Of a DNA stretch of 64,000 nucleotides, positions 1-13,700 are shown piece by piece. This DNA is from Glandiceps talaboti. Its lineage: Eukaryota; Hemichordata; Enteropneusta; Spengelidae. Position 1 is the first letter of the stretch, and each line of letters starts with the position of its first letter. Both the position numbers and the translations under genes were made by a program. The stretch covers positions 20,611,871-20,675,870 of the forward strand of contig NC_135558.1 of assembly GCF_964340395.1 (NCBI RefSeq), written 5' to 3'. The notes under the pieces are model-generated. The model saw only the letters and a program-made list of their open reading frames with translations, was not told where the DNA came from and did no database searches.

Positions 1-1753
1 ACCACAGTGTATAGCTGCAAAGTTAAGACCAATCTTGGGGTCAAGGTCAACAAACAAACACATATAAATAAACAAGACTTAGCTTTCTTGTGCATGCCAA
101 CAAGTGACAAAATTGAAAAGACACAGTAAACACTTTATTTAATGTTTTGAGCTGAAGTGTCAACTCCAGAATATATTTTATTGGAAGAAACAGGTGTTGT
201 TCCACTAGTTTAATATGCAGATATATATTATATACATACTGGATTGCTACAATCGTCCTTTTCTCTCTAAATGAATACGGTAAAGTATCAATCCCAAACA
301 AACTACTGACAACGTTGGTCGTAACCTGGCAAAAAAATATTGCATTGTCACTTAGACAATCTCTCTGCCCACAAGCTACAAATCATACATCACTAAAAAG
401 AGAGAGAAATTGTCACGAAAAGCTGGACACAAAACTTCCTGAAGGAGTACAGACAAATACAGCATACATAAATTGTTACAAAAAGGTATTTTGAAATAAA
501 CGTTGACAAGTAAAAATAATTTGTCTCCAGTTGGAACAAATGTATCAAAGCTCTAAAAACCACAGTGGTGCTAGATGGGTGTTGTACTATTTACACGACT
601 GAAAGCTATCAGTTCTTTCAGAAATCAACTCTGTAACATGAAGATTTGTCAGATCTTACAATGAACATGATTTTAGAATAAACGTTTGCCTGTCTTTCTT
701 CTTTTTTTTGGTTCTTTTCTATTTCACTTTAAATTTGAAGAATGCTGTTTCTATTTTTTTACTTTTTAAAAAGGTTTTCTTTAGTTTGAAGTACATTGCA
801 ATACACAGTTGAAGCCATTTGAGTGCATGTGATTTAGAGAAGAGGCTAGTCAGCGTGGGAGATCCAAATACCTTTTTTTGGGAGGGCTAGAGAGCTTTTA
901 CAAAGCTGGCACTGGCAATTTTATGGAATACACTTGTTGGCACACACAAGTATACATTTGTTTTTTTTAATGTCTTAGACAATAAGTTATTTCGATTTTT
1001 CAGCAGCTATTCAAAGGGTAAGACTGCACAAGAAGCACACAACACACATCGATAGCATGTGGGGTATAACAGCGCTGTGGTTTAGAGACAAACTTGTCAC
1101 ATCCCCACAAGTTGCCGCCTCACATACTCAAGAGATGTCTCGCATACTGCATTGCAGAAACACATGGTATCATAAGAGAACCACCTGTCCTGACAACTTC
1201 TTGAAGATTGTGGTGGTAGACAAGCAACCATGCAAAGGGGTACCACAGCACGTTTACTCCAAGTTCCTCAATGTACAGCCCAGCTGGCCTGCCTCCCTGA
1301 TCACACATGCCACTCTTATGGCTTTCAGTTCATCTGTACAGCTTTAAAAAGTTGGCTGGAATTGTGATGTCGTGAAAGCTGGAGAATGAAATGTCCACAG
1401 CAATCACAACAATAAATGTGTACACAAAGAGTTTATCTCAATTCAATGCAGATACTTCTAAACTTGAAATGTAGTTTGCTCTACAAGTTCCCTAGTCCCA
1501 AAATACACAAAAAGGTTTTTTGTAACTTTTTCGTTTTAACCATTTGCAGAATTCTACAGTGTGTAAGTGCCAAGCACCAAAACATCAAGCTAAAAGCAAT
1601 GAGAGTTATGTAACCAATGTCTGATCTATGTCTTAACAAGCCAAGATACAGGTTAAACCATGATTCAAGATAAATTTTAGAGTCGGTCTCTTTCTGTGTA
1701 CACATGAATATAACAGTAACTTACAGATGTGAAAAGTATCTGGTGCATATTTT
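1..1753 (-). other. Probable 3' UTR of the BRD2-like gene
   Basis: This AT-rich stretch lies directly downstream of the BRD2-like stop codon and holds no convincing coding exon on either strand. Candidate polyadenylation signals for the minus strand (TTTATT on the plus strand) are at 134-139 and 177-182. The true end of the transcript cannot be fixed from sequence. Confidence 0.45.
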
Positions 1754-4700
1754 TTAACTACCTGACTCTGAGTCACTACTGTCTGAAGAGCTAGATGAAC
1801 CACTACTACTGCTACTACTGTCGCTGTCTGATGAGCTGCTGCTGCTGGCACTAAGTCTTGATGGCCCACCAACAACATCTATCATACTCTCTACTGCTTC
1901 TCTTTCAGCTGGAAAAAAAAAAACATAAAAAAGAAGACATTATTAAGACATTATCAAATATTTCAAATCTGTGAATCTCATCAAGAACTCTCCCCTTATG
2001 GTTTGGTACCAATTACAAACACAAATCACAACCACAACTATCTATCGGCTATATTGTTGAAGTAGATGACACACATGATCACAACCTGAAACATAACTTG
2101 TGACATTGAATGCAAGTTAATGGTCATGAATAGTAATGACCAACCAGCACACAGGTGTTGGGGAGAACCCTGGCTTCTGTAAAGTGTAATCCGTGTCTAT
2201 GGACCCAAGTAAATGTAACATCAACGTATCTCAAATTCAATCTTTGCTGAACTGTAAATACATGTACAATGACAACGAACACTTCCTGGTTTTTTTTCTC
2301 TTCAAACAAACATGGGTATGACATTCAAATCTACCATAATGCATTCAATTTCAATAAGAAGTTGCACAAGAGGTTATATGTAGTTTGATACTAGCGTAGG
2401 GGTGACATCTATGTACCATGTTAGAATACATTTCCGACAAGAATCCATCAGTGGCAACAATGGCTACACAAAGCTTTCCTTCTCATATAAAGTGACATAC
2501 CTTTCTTTGAAGATTTCTTTGCATAAGCACCACCTAACTGTCCACTGACATCCTGTAACCTCCTTTCCAATTCTTGTTTTTTCTCCCTTTGTTGTTCCTC
2601 TTTCGTTTTTCCTGAATTCTTTTTAGCTGTAGTGTGAAAGTTTAAATTACTTTCATTAACTGTGGAATTAAGTGGTAGAAGGTCCCCATGTCATCATAGT
2701 CAACATACAATGTCACTCATACCAAGACGATTTCATAACACAAACGTGTTCACATCTTTTGCAATGCTAAGAATTACATCTGTATATAATGTACACAAGT
2801 TTTGGTCCCTTCAGATGGACCTTTTGAGAATGCCTGTTCCAAAAGTCTGTAACTTTTAAGAAGTAAGAAGGACGTCAAGTTTTCTTAAAACCATACACAA
2901 ACCAAGTTGAACCAAAAATATGGAATATATACTCTGGTCGTTCTACATCACGACAACGTGTGTCTATGTTATCACAACATGTGTCTACATCACTGGCTTT
3001 GCTGTGTTCGGAATAAGAGTAAAAATGTTCAAAATTGCCCTTACTTTCCCAGATTTTTCTTTGATATTACTGGCGGTATATTTATGTTACTCTCCAATAT
3101 TTCTCTACATTCAGCCGGAAAATACTCATGACCTACGGATTGTCACTACTCGGTCTAGCGACTCCATAGTGACAAAGGCCCCTTAGGTCACTCGTATTTC
3201 CGTGGCTGAACGAAGAAAAATATTGGGGAATAATTATACCAATATTTCTTACTCAACACATTAATATGACACTAAACCTCCACAAAATGAAAATCATATT
3301 TAAAACCAAGAATTGTGTGCATGCAAAACATTATATGAGACCAGCCACAAGACTAGTTCCTCCCTTACTAATATAATTTAAATGGCAACTACAAGGGATA
3401 AACTGGTCTCTGAGAGTCCTTGTGCGAATTTAAGTGTATGATCACTTCTACTAACACTGGAATGTCAATGTCTTTCACAGCCTAAAATATGCAAAGAACC
3501 ATGTAATACATATTTCTAAAGGTTGAAGGGTACATTGTGTCTGTGACTATATACACTGCTTAGTTTGGATACCTATTTTCATAAACATCAAAACATGTAT
3601 GTATATGTCACTATTAATTCCAGGTCTGTAGAACACTTATCTTGATGGGATTACAAAGACCTTATCTATATGTACACTTACCGTATGGTTTCCGAGGTTT
3701 TTTCCGTAGACACTGCATAACATATCTTTCAAGCTCTCTTAATGTGGAAGGTTTAAGTGTTTCAAAGTCTATTTCAATTTCATCTGGATTTGAATCTCGA
3801 AGTGAGGGTTCTCTTGCTTGAATTATATGCACTACTCGTCCCAGTTTATCACCTGCAAAAGATACAATAATTAAGGTTGCAATCGATATAACTGTCAACG
3901 CAACGTCAATTGTTCAGTTTGTAATATAATAAAGTCCCCTCTCTACTGCATATGAATTGACACCGTGATTGTACTTTTGCTAGTATTTCATTAACTTTAA
4001 ACTAGACAACCCAACTTAGTTTCAAAAAGCTAGGACTCCTGACAAAAACAAAACTATTATTATTGCATGCAGTAGGTTAAATAATGGGTAATGTGGATAT
4101 ATGTTCATCCTGTAATCAAGACAGTCTAAACACTGCAAGTCACTCAAAATGTAAACTGGATTTCTACACAAATACAACACGTCTTTCCATAGAGTGAACC
4201 AGTGCACTGAGGGCTGAGGTCTGGTTCTGATATTTTGACTCTTGTGAGTTGAGGACTGGTTGAGACTCTACGAAGTTGTTACTATTACACATGTAGTAGC
4301 TATATTTGTTTTCTACACCATATGAAATTATTGTACACATACCTGGTAATTTGTTAATATCTAAACTAAGTTGTCTCTTCTCATCATATGACATAGGTTT
4401 CGCCATGTCCTCATCTTCACTTTCAAATGTTTGAGGTGGTTGCTGCTTATTCTTTTTATTTTGCCTGTGTGCGTCAAGGAGAAGAGTTGATATTAGATTA
4501 GAAGGGGTAACCATTTGTTGATACATCCACCAGCCAAATATGTGACTATATAGGGATACTTGTACACCAACCATCTTGAATAGTGAGCATCATAGGAAAT
4601 GTGGAGTCATTCAAGTTGATAAACACGGGGTGTTTGTAACCATAAATAATCTAGTCTTGGTTACCCAGACTGCCAACATGAAGGCTAATCAACCAACATT

Positions 4701-7700
4701 TGGTATTACCATAGCTAGAATTTAGAAATGATGAGCTTTGGATTGAAATTTGCCTATTGCATATTTATATTTTTTTTTATCAACCACAATATTGATATGC
4801 AGATTACATTTTTAAAATCCCAAGTCCAAAAATTTACTGTTTTCAATTCTGCAAGATTCTCAGTTTTATCTTATCTTCATACTAATCTTACATATCTAGT
4901 AAAGGTTCTTCACATTTGATGAAAAACTGTAAAAACAGCCATTCCAGTATTACTGATCATGAACACACATTACAGTCAACCTACCTACTACTATTCGACC
5001 TCTTTGGTTGCTTTTTTGTGGCGGGTGGTTTCGTTGATGTCGGCCTCTGTTTTGGTTTTGGTTTTTCTTTCTTTTCTTCTTTGACAATTTCTGGTTTCTT
5101 TTCCTCTACCTTGACTTCTTTCTCCTCTTTTTCTTTAACCTTTTCTTTTTTCTTTTTCTTCTTCTTTGTATCTTTTTCTTTCTCTTTTTCTTCCTCTTTG
5201 TCTTTTTCTTTATTTTTCTTTTTCTTTGGTTTATTGAATGTTGCTTCTGATAGAGCACTGAGTTGTTCATGTACTGCCCTTAGCTGAACAACAAGAAAGA
5301 CCAGTATTTTAGGATGCTTTGCTGTCAACTATTTCTAATGATACAAAGTATAATGTGTTGTTTGTACTGCAATCAGATTAATTTTTTCGGATCTTTTGCT
5401 GCCAACAATTGTGATACCCGTCTATCAAACACCAGTAGTACACTAATGATTAACTAACAGGATCACTCTGTCAAACAGCTCAGTTGACACGCATGTTTTC
5501 ATCATTTTACAGTTATAACTCTCAACAAGTCATTTGCCTAGATGGCAACTTGCAACTTTTTGGGACGCTCTTTCCAAGCTGAGTCTTGTGAACTGCTTTA
5601 TAGCAATATGGGTGTAAGAACTTCGAGTTGACATGCCCCTCCATCCCTGGTTGTCTCAAGTTCAACATTCCCCAAACTCTTAACTCTTGGTAGTAAAATG
5701 TTGATAAAACTCACCTGTGCTTGAAGTTGTGATAATTTGTTTGCTCTTTCTTCTTCACTATCCGTACTATCAGACTCTGACGATGAATCACTACTACTAC
5801 TACTACCTCCACTACTACTACTTCCTGCTGCTACATTTGATGTTGGTGTAGGGTCATCAGATGGTGGAGGGGTTGGTTCATCTGGCATCTTTGCAAACTT
5901 CATTTCAAACACATCCTACAACACAAGAATCAACAAATTTTCTTAGTTTCAATTAGTACAGCAATGACAAGCGAAATGTGACGTTTGCTCTGTATATGTG
6001 GGCAACCTTTATGTCTTTATAAACAAAGAAAACTGTCGAGTCAACTCAATCATCATTATTGTTGGTGGTACAAGTACCCTACTGCACTTCTACTTAGTAT
6101 AACAAAACTATACTTTGTGCCACCTCAAGTCAAAAACCAATTGCAATACACACTGAGCATGCTCAGATGCAAAGAATTGTGGGTTATTTGTAGCTGTAGT
6201 AACATTGCACTCTGGGTCTACAGGATGAAAAGCCTTCCTGCAGTCTCAGTAACAAAGAATAATCTATTGATGGAAATCTAATAACTTGTAAACAACAGAA
6301 TCAGTCATGTTTCTCAGTAGAATAATACATTTCCCCACAGTGTCATTGAAGATGGCTACTATAACTGTCTGCAAAAACAGTATTGTAATGGTTGACAACT
6401 ACAATGAGATCAGTAATGGTTGACAACTACAATGACATGTTACCCCTCATCAATCGTTTAAAATACCATGATCACACTAAACACTAGGAGAATCTGTTGA
6501 ATTCAAAAATTTGTTCCCATGGCATGAAACAACCACTCTCATATCCAATAGGCAAAGTGATTGTGATTAACATGGGATTGGATTTAGTATCACCTCAATT
6601 GATTTATAAACCACATCATTGCTATAAGCTAGGGCCTATGCCCATTGAGGTAGTAAAGGCAGACATTTCATCTCATAATGAATGCATCAATTTCAATGCA
6701 ACTAGCTGCAAAACAAAGTATCCATCATCAAAATCAGAACTACTTAATAATTACATCTGATTATCTGTATCACTCAGGATCATTTATATTTATAATTTTG
6801 GGGACTAGTAAAAGGTATGACACAACAGCCAATTAGCATGCTCGGTTGCAAAGAATTATGGGTCATATCCTAATACGGGCTGATCAAGCTCTGAAAGGGT
6901 ATCCCTACTCCAAGGGTCAGGGTAACCAAGACTAGATATTTTGTGGTAACAATGTGATGGATTGTCTACAATAGTGATTGACTATGGCTTATTGATGGAA
7001 TGATACCGTTTTGTCCCTAGTGTGTGCTATTTGATGTCAGGTTTGCATGTTCCCTTTTCTAGCAATTCAACTTGAGACGGCACCATGTTTTTCAAACTCT
7101 ACTTGGAAACTGCAATATTTCAAAAAGACGTCATTTCCACTTACTTGTAGTTTCCTTGCCATAGCAACTACATCATGGTCCGGGGGATTGTACTTATAAC
7201 AATTTGTGAAAATTGTCCTAACATCGGCAGCAAATTCATTGGCATTTCTGTACTCTCTTGTGTCCATCTTCACCTGTAATCAACAACACATACAACCATG
7301 TCAAATCACATCACAAGATACAACCATGTCAAATCACATCACAAGATACAACCATGTCAAATTACATCACAAGATACAACCATGTCAAATCACATCACAA
7401 GATACAACCTCATCTAAAATACCATGATCACACTAAACACTAGGAGAATCTGTTGAATTCAAAAATTTGTTCCCATGGCATGAAACAATCACTCTCATAT
7501 CCAAATGGCAAAGTGATTGTGATTAACATGGGATTGGATTTAGTATCACCTCAATTGATTTATAAACCACATCATTGCTATAAGCTAGGGCCTATGCCCA
7601 TTGAGGTAGTAAAGGCAGAGATTTGATCTCACAATGACCTTGTCAAATCACATCACAAGATGCAACCTTGTCAAATCACATCATAAGATGCAACCATAAA

Positions 7701-10700
7701 ACATACAACTTTGTCAAATCACACCACAAGCTATGCAGCACAAATATCATTTAGTTGATGTTTTATGTTTTATCATGGCCTTGAAATGGAAGATATGCTG
7801 TGTTCTTCCAGTGTTTTTGCAAGGTTTGGGAACCCCTAATGATAGGTGGGGTAGGGGAGAATCTGGTAACATAGATATAAATTTCCATATCTTGTTTCAT
7901 GATTTTGGGGAGCAACCTCAGTAAAATACCTGAGGAATTCTGATAAGATTTACTACTGTACCTAAAACAGTGATCCAATGTCAATTATGTCACACTATGC
8001 AAGATAACTCCTTGAATATTCTCAATTGGCAATGAATCACCACTATTATGGTGACAGTAATTACAAAATGAATTCTCCTTGCACAAGTAAATCACAATGA
8101 TATTGACCAGTTATTTGTAAGACTTAGTTTTATATTCACTGAAACACTGGCCTACCTTAACTGTTCCTAAATCCATTGGATACTTTATTATGTCATGGTA
8201 ATCATGAAGTCCCAGTAACTGTGCATCCACTGGTTTGTAAAAAGGCCAGGCATAACCCTACAGAAAGAGAGAGATGGAACATAGCAGTCAGAAATATCTC
8301 TGCTAAAAAATTAATTCTGGCAACAGCCAGGCAAGGTTAAAGTGATTTTGCATCAGACCGACCTGACAGGGAATTACTTTTCACATATATATATCAAATT
8401 GTCCACGATCACATTTCACAAAGAAAACATATACAAATACAGACACTATGCACAAAATCTGCTATACAGCAAGGTCAAAGGTCACTCAACATGCCACAAC
8501 TGCACCACAAAACTACTACTCACACAGAGGAAAACACAACTTGCATACACTATAACTTGAACACAAACATGTTAACTTTGGGAACAATGTGCACATGTTT
8601 TTAGAATCAAGAATTGTCTGTATCCTCCTCCAATACATTATATTGTTGAGGTTTCAAGTGATCTACTCACTCCCTAGTTTTAGCATATTGGAACACTTGC
8701 AGAGAGAAAATTTAGGTTCTATAACTCCAATATAACTCTGACAGCACTGTTCATGAATCACATGAAAAATTGTTCCCATGGCATGAAACAATCACTCTCA
8801 TATCCAATAGGCAAAGTGATTGTGATTAACATGGGATTGGATTTAGTATCACCTCAATTGATTTATAAACCACATCATTGCTATAAGCTAGGGCCTATGC
8901 CCATTGAGGTAGTGGGGTCGAGTATTAAATATTACAAGATTTTATACCATCTCAACTTTATTGTATTGAGTGATGCTTGCTGACATTACATTTTTATGAG
9001 TTTTAGAAGTTTTGAGACTACAGCTGAAGTAATCTCTCTTAATTTGCTAGTAATAATATAATTGATTTTTGAAGTGTTGATGATCTACTACAAACACAAT
9101 AACCCTGGTTGTACCTCACTATGCTCAATAACACAATGTACTAAATCTTGCTATCAGGATATGACAAATTTAGCACTTCTATACAACTCATTTTACAGAA
9201 TTCCTGCCTAAAGGATTGACAACCTTTTCATTTCAATTTCATATCATTACCTTTTATCATATAACCAATCTTGCCTTAATCTTCACAACAGACAAAAAGA
9301 GCTTTTCCCTAGTTTTTATCATTAATAGTAGTTTGATAAATCTAACTCTGTAATTCCATGCCGACGGACGAGATAAATCAGAATATCTTTCAAACACTTT
9401 CAGTAGTGAGGATTCAACTCTTGGAAGGGTTATTAACATTATGTCAGCTATTTTTCACTTTTACGGCTGACAACATGTTTATTAATTTTTATAAGTTAAC
9501 AGGGCCATATTGATGAATGCATGATACATGAACAATGTACCAGTAAACATCCATGGTTACTGTACTATGCATGTAATTTGCAACTGAGCTTGAAGTGGGG
9601 ACTATAACCTCAAATTTGTCGACCATAAACTTTGCTAAACTACTCTGTAAAGTGTATAGGTTTCTTACAAGGTCTCCAAGCCTGTACTTATGAAGTATCC
9701 CAACTGAATACGTTCAAGATCCAGATTTATTTAAAAGGTACTAATTGAGTGTTTAGAGGGGGCACGATTCACATGATTCCTGGACATACATCGTTTAAAC
9801 AAAGCTGATGCAGCTTCTCAAAAACATATTTACATCCCTTTCCTTTAGACTATGTATTTCTTTTGTTGCCAAATTCTTGCTACATCAAATTTCATCTGGT
9901 CAAGGTCGTATTGTTTTCACCATCACAGAGTTTCTAAGAATGAAGACAAATCCTACAACTGACACCATCATAACTTTTATTGATATTTTTTGTGGCTACT
10001 GTTCAAAGTATATGAAGAGAGCAATTTGGATGCATCATCTTGTATCATACATTACAAAGTAAAACAATTTATACGTAAATCAAACTTTTACGTATACAAG
10101 AAATACGTTATAGTTTACTAGTATATTTTGCCACACAATAATGGCAGATGTGAAGTACTGTTGCATGAGAAAATTTTTCTGTAAATTTTAATGAAATCAG
10201 TGAACCTGCATTGCTACAGGCTGTAAGATGTTTATGTGACCTCAAAATTTAACCATGAACTTCAATTTTCATAATTTAATCAATTTAACCTAAACATTCC
10301 ATGGATTCTCCATGTCTTTTGTCCCCCCCCCCCCCATTCTCTACTATACATTTGATGTGAATTCTCTTCCTGCTTTCAACAAAAAGCAATGGCCTTAATT
10401 TTCAGCAATGAATGGGAGCAACCCAGTGATATCTAGCTACAAGTGTATATGATTGACTAAGAAATTTTGACTGATCTCTTCCTCAAAATTGCATCAATTC
10501 ATTTATTAAAGAATCACTATTTCAATGCCGTATGTTAGAACAAAGAAATGAAATACATGTACACAAACAAACACACACACGCGCATGCATGCACACACAC
10601 ACATACATACATACATACATACATACACACATACATACACACATACATACATATCAAGACAAGCACATATTGCACATTGACAATGGGGCCTTTTTTGTGC

Positions 10701-13700
10701 CTTCAACAAGGCTTGGCTCATACAAGAGGACAGCATGCTGTAGGTTTCCAGGATATGGCAATTGCCATCATGGTTTCACACACAAAATTACCACCAAATA
10801 TCTTCACAGCAAATTAGCTGCATTCTTGCAGTAACACAAAATTCCTAGCACAACACATGGAAGTTTGTCAAGTTGAAACTCACTGAATGTTTCTTTGAAA
10901 AAAGTTCCTTTAGAATTCCATTACAGTACTTGAGCTGTTCAGAAAGTTTTCCTTTTTTGCCTTTGCTATGTTGTGCCACTTCTGGCAAGTCTTTTTTGGG
11001 TGGTTTTATTTTGCGCCCACTCTCCCTCCTTGCTGGAATCTTGGCAGGTTTCCCAGTATGTTCAGGTGACATTGCAACTGGTTCTTCTTCTTCTTCTTCT
11101 TCTTCCTCCTCCTCCTCCTCTCTGACAGGTGGTGCTGGTGGTATAATCAATGCAGTTGGTGTTGTTGTGTCTGCTTTCCTCTTCACACCTTTTTTAGCCT
11201 ATTAGATGTGAATACAAGACACACATGAGCACTTCCAAACAAGATCTATACAATATATCTTACAATATGCATCTACCAGCTAGATTTGAAAATTTCACGT
11301 CAATGATCATAATGTAATGTTTCTTTCATAAGTCATTTTATAATTTAAAGACTTCAAATGTATTCAAGGAATAAGCCACCAGTCACTACACACCTTGAAA
11401 TTCACGTCATAAAAATTAAACATACGTGTATATCTCTTTACAATGGCTCTGAATTTTTTCATCTTTCTGTGTGTAAGCTTTCTATCATGAAAAGTTTTTA
11501 AAAACTTGCTCGATGATAAAACACCAGCAATATATCCTGCCCTTCAGTTTCAAATATTGTTTAGACAAGAGTTACAAAATTGTTCCCATGGCATGAAACA
11601 ACCACTCTCATATCCAATAGGCAAAGTGATTGTGATTAACATGGGATTGGATTTAGTATCACCTCAATTGATTTATAAACCACATCATTGCTATAAGCTA
11701 GGGCCTATGCCCATTGAGGTAAGGGCTGGGTCAATGTTCAGTAAAGTTAAACCAAGTTTTTTCTTTTTTAGACAGACATGGGTCTGAAGTTTACACTCCA
11801 TCTGGTCAGTCCAGCTTGAAGTACACATTATAAATTTGATTACTTGGTAAAAGCTCACCTTTGAAACTGGTTGTGGTGGAGGTTGAACAACTGAATTTGC
11901 TTGTTGTTGTTGTTGTTGTGGTGGTGGTGGTGGTGGTGGTGGTGGTGGTTGCGGAATTTGAACTTGTGGCCTATACTCTGGAATACTTAGTTGTGGTGGA
12001 ATATCTGGTATCATTGTCTGTGGGGGCATTTGTACTGGTTGTGATGAAGTCGGCAATGCTGTACAAGAAACACCAATACTTATGTTATTATCATCATCAT
12101 CATCTCATTATCATTATTATAAACACAGTATGGAGTAACAGATTACACCATGATAGATACTGGCACTCCTGGCTTCTACAGTACTACAGTATCAATTATA
12201 CTTCCACCCACTCAGCATTCCCCCCCCCCCCCCCCCCCTAAAAAAAATTTCATATGACACGGTAGCTAACAACTGTACCTATACAAATATGCAAACACGT
12301 TTCAATTAGTATCAGAAAACTGGCAGATGTAATGCTGGAATTTCGACAAGGAAAAATCAGTTTGTTATCTATGGTGGTATGCATACATGTATATGTATCC
12401 AAAATCATTCTATGACAAGTTGTATCAAACATGTACCTGGGTTTGTTATCTATGGTGGTATGCATACATGTATATGTACCCAAAATCATTCTATGACAAG
12501 TTGTATCAAACATGTACCTGGGTTTGTTATCTATGGTGGTATGCATACATGTATATGTATCCAAAATCATTCTATGACAAGTTGTATCAAACATGTACCT
12601 GGGTATATATACTAGAGGTTACTTGTCACACATTAATAAACATTTGATTTATAGGAAAGTATGAAATATGGCAATTGGAATTTACTTATGATTGTTATTT
12701 ACTTATGTTAGTGAAATTAACATGTCCTTGTTATTGACGCAAGATATCAAATATCTCTACTTGTCACAAAATGATAAAATAGTTGAATTCATACAAAGTA
12801 TGAAATATGACCATTGGTGTTTATTTAGCATTGAGAAGTAAACACGTCTAACTTTGTTATTGGCAAGATAAAACTTCAATCAGACTCAGAGAGCATAAAA
12901 TATGACTATTGGTGTTTACTTAAGATTGTTTATGGTAAAAAACTATCTGTAATTGCATAATGTATTTACCTGTGGTTGCTGGTGGAGGTGTCAATGGCAT
13001 GGATGTCATTGTTGGAACTGTGTTTGGAGTCAGTTGAGCAACTGCTGCAGCGACTGAATTTCCACGAGTTTTTGCTTTTTTGCCCTTTCTGATTGGTGCT
13101 TCTGATTCTTTTGATGGAGGAGGTATTTCTATTTCTTCTTGTGGCATCTGTGCAACTTTTGTAAGAAACTGTTTTTCTAGTGCTTGTGCCATGAGAACAA
13201 CATCCTGAGGAATAGAAGTAGGTCTTATAGTGGCTGTCTTATTTCAATATTTGATCAAATCTATGCACCAAATCTAAGTATATACATCAACGCAGAAGCA
13301 TTTAATCATCAGAAATAATGTACACTTTTTAACAGTATTAATATTCATATAACCCTATATAATGCTTGTGGCATTTCTCAGCAATCAAAATGTTAGCATC
13401 ACTCTGACTCAGAGTAGGTAAGGTTTGTTTCATCACAGAAAACCACATTACCAATACATGAAATGTAATATCAACTTTTAAGATCTAATTATTAACTTAC
13501 CTCGCCTGGCTTGTTGTATAAATAACAATTTGTAAACATGCGGTTGAAATCTGACATACATTCTTTTGCACTGTGGTAATAATTACTCTCAAGTCTTTTC
13601 TTTATAGTACCAAGGTCCATGGGATTTTTTATAATATCAAAATAATCCTTTAGGAAAAATATACAAAATACACAATATTTCAATGAACATAATTATTCAC

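Noticed and set aside
4916-5287. Ser/Phe-rich plus-strand ORF
   Set aside because: Antisense shadow of the Lys/Glu-rich exon of the BRD2-like gene.
4636-6960. Inverted match (ATCTAGTCTTGGTTACCC at 4650 and its complement near 6925) as ends of one transposon
   Set aside because: The interval contains conserved BET exons, so the two are more likely separate copies of a short dispersed repeat.
11861-12241. Poly-Val plus-strand ORF
   Set aside because: Antisense shadow of the Pro/Gln-rich BRD2-like exon at 11859-12058.
12250-12647. Repeated Cys/His ORFs on both strands
   Set aside because: Caused by the 81-bp tandem repeat, whose length keeps any frame open.
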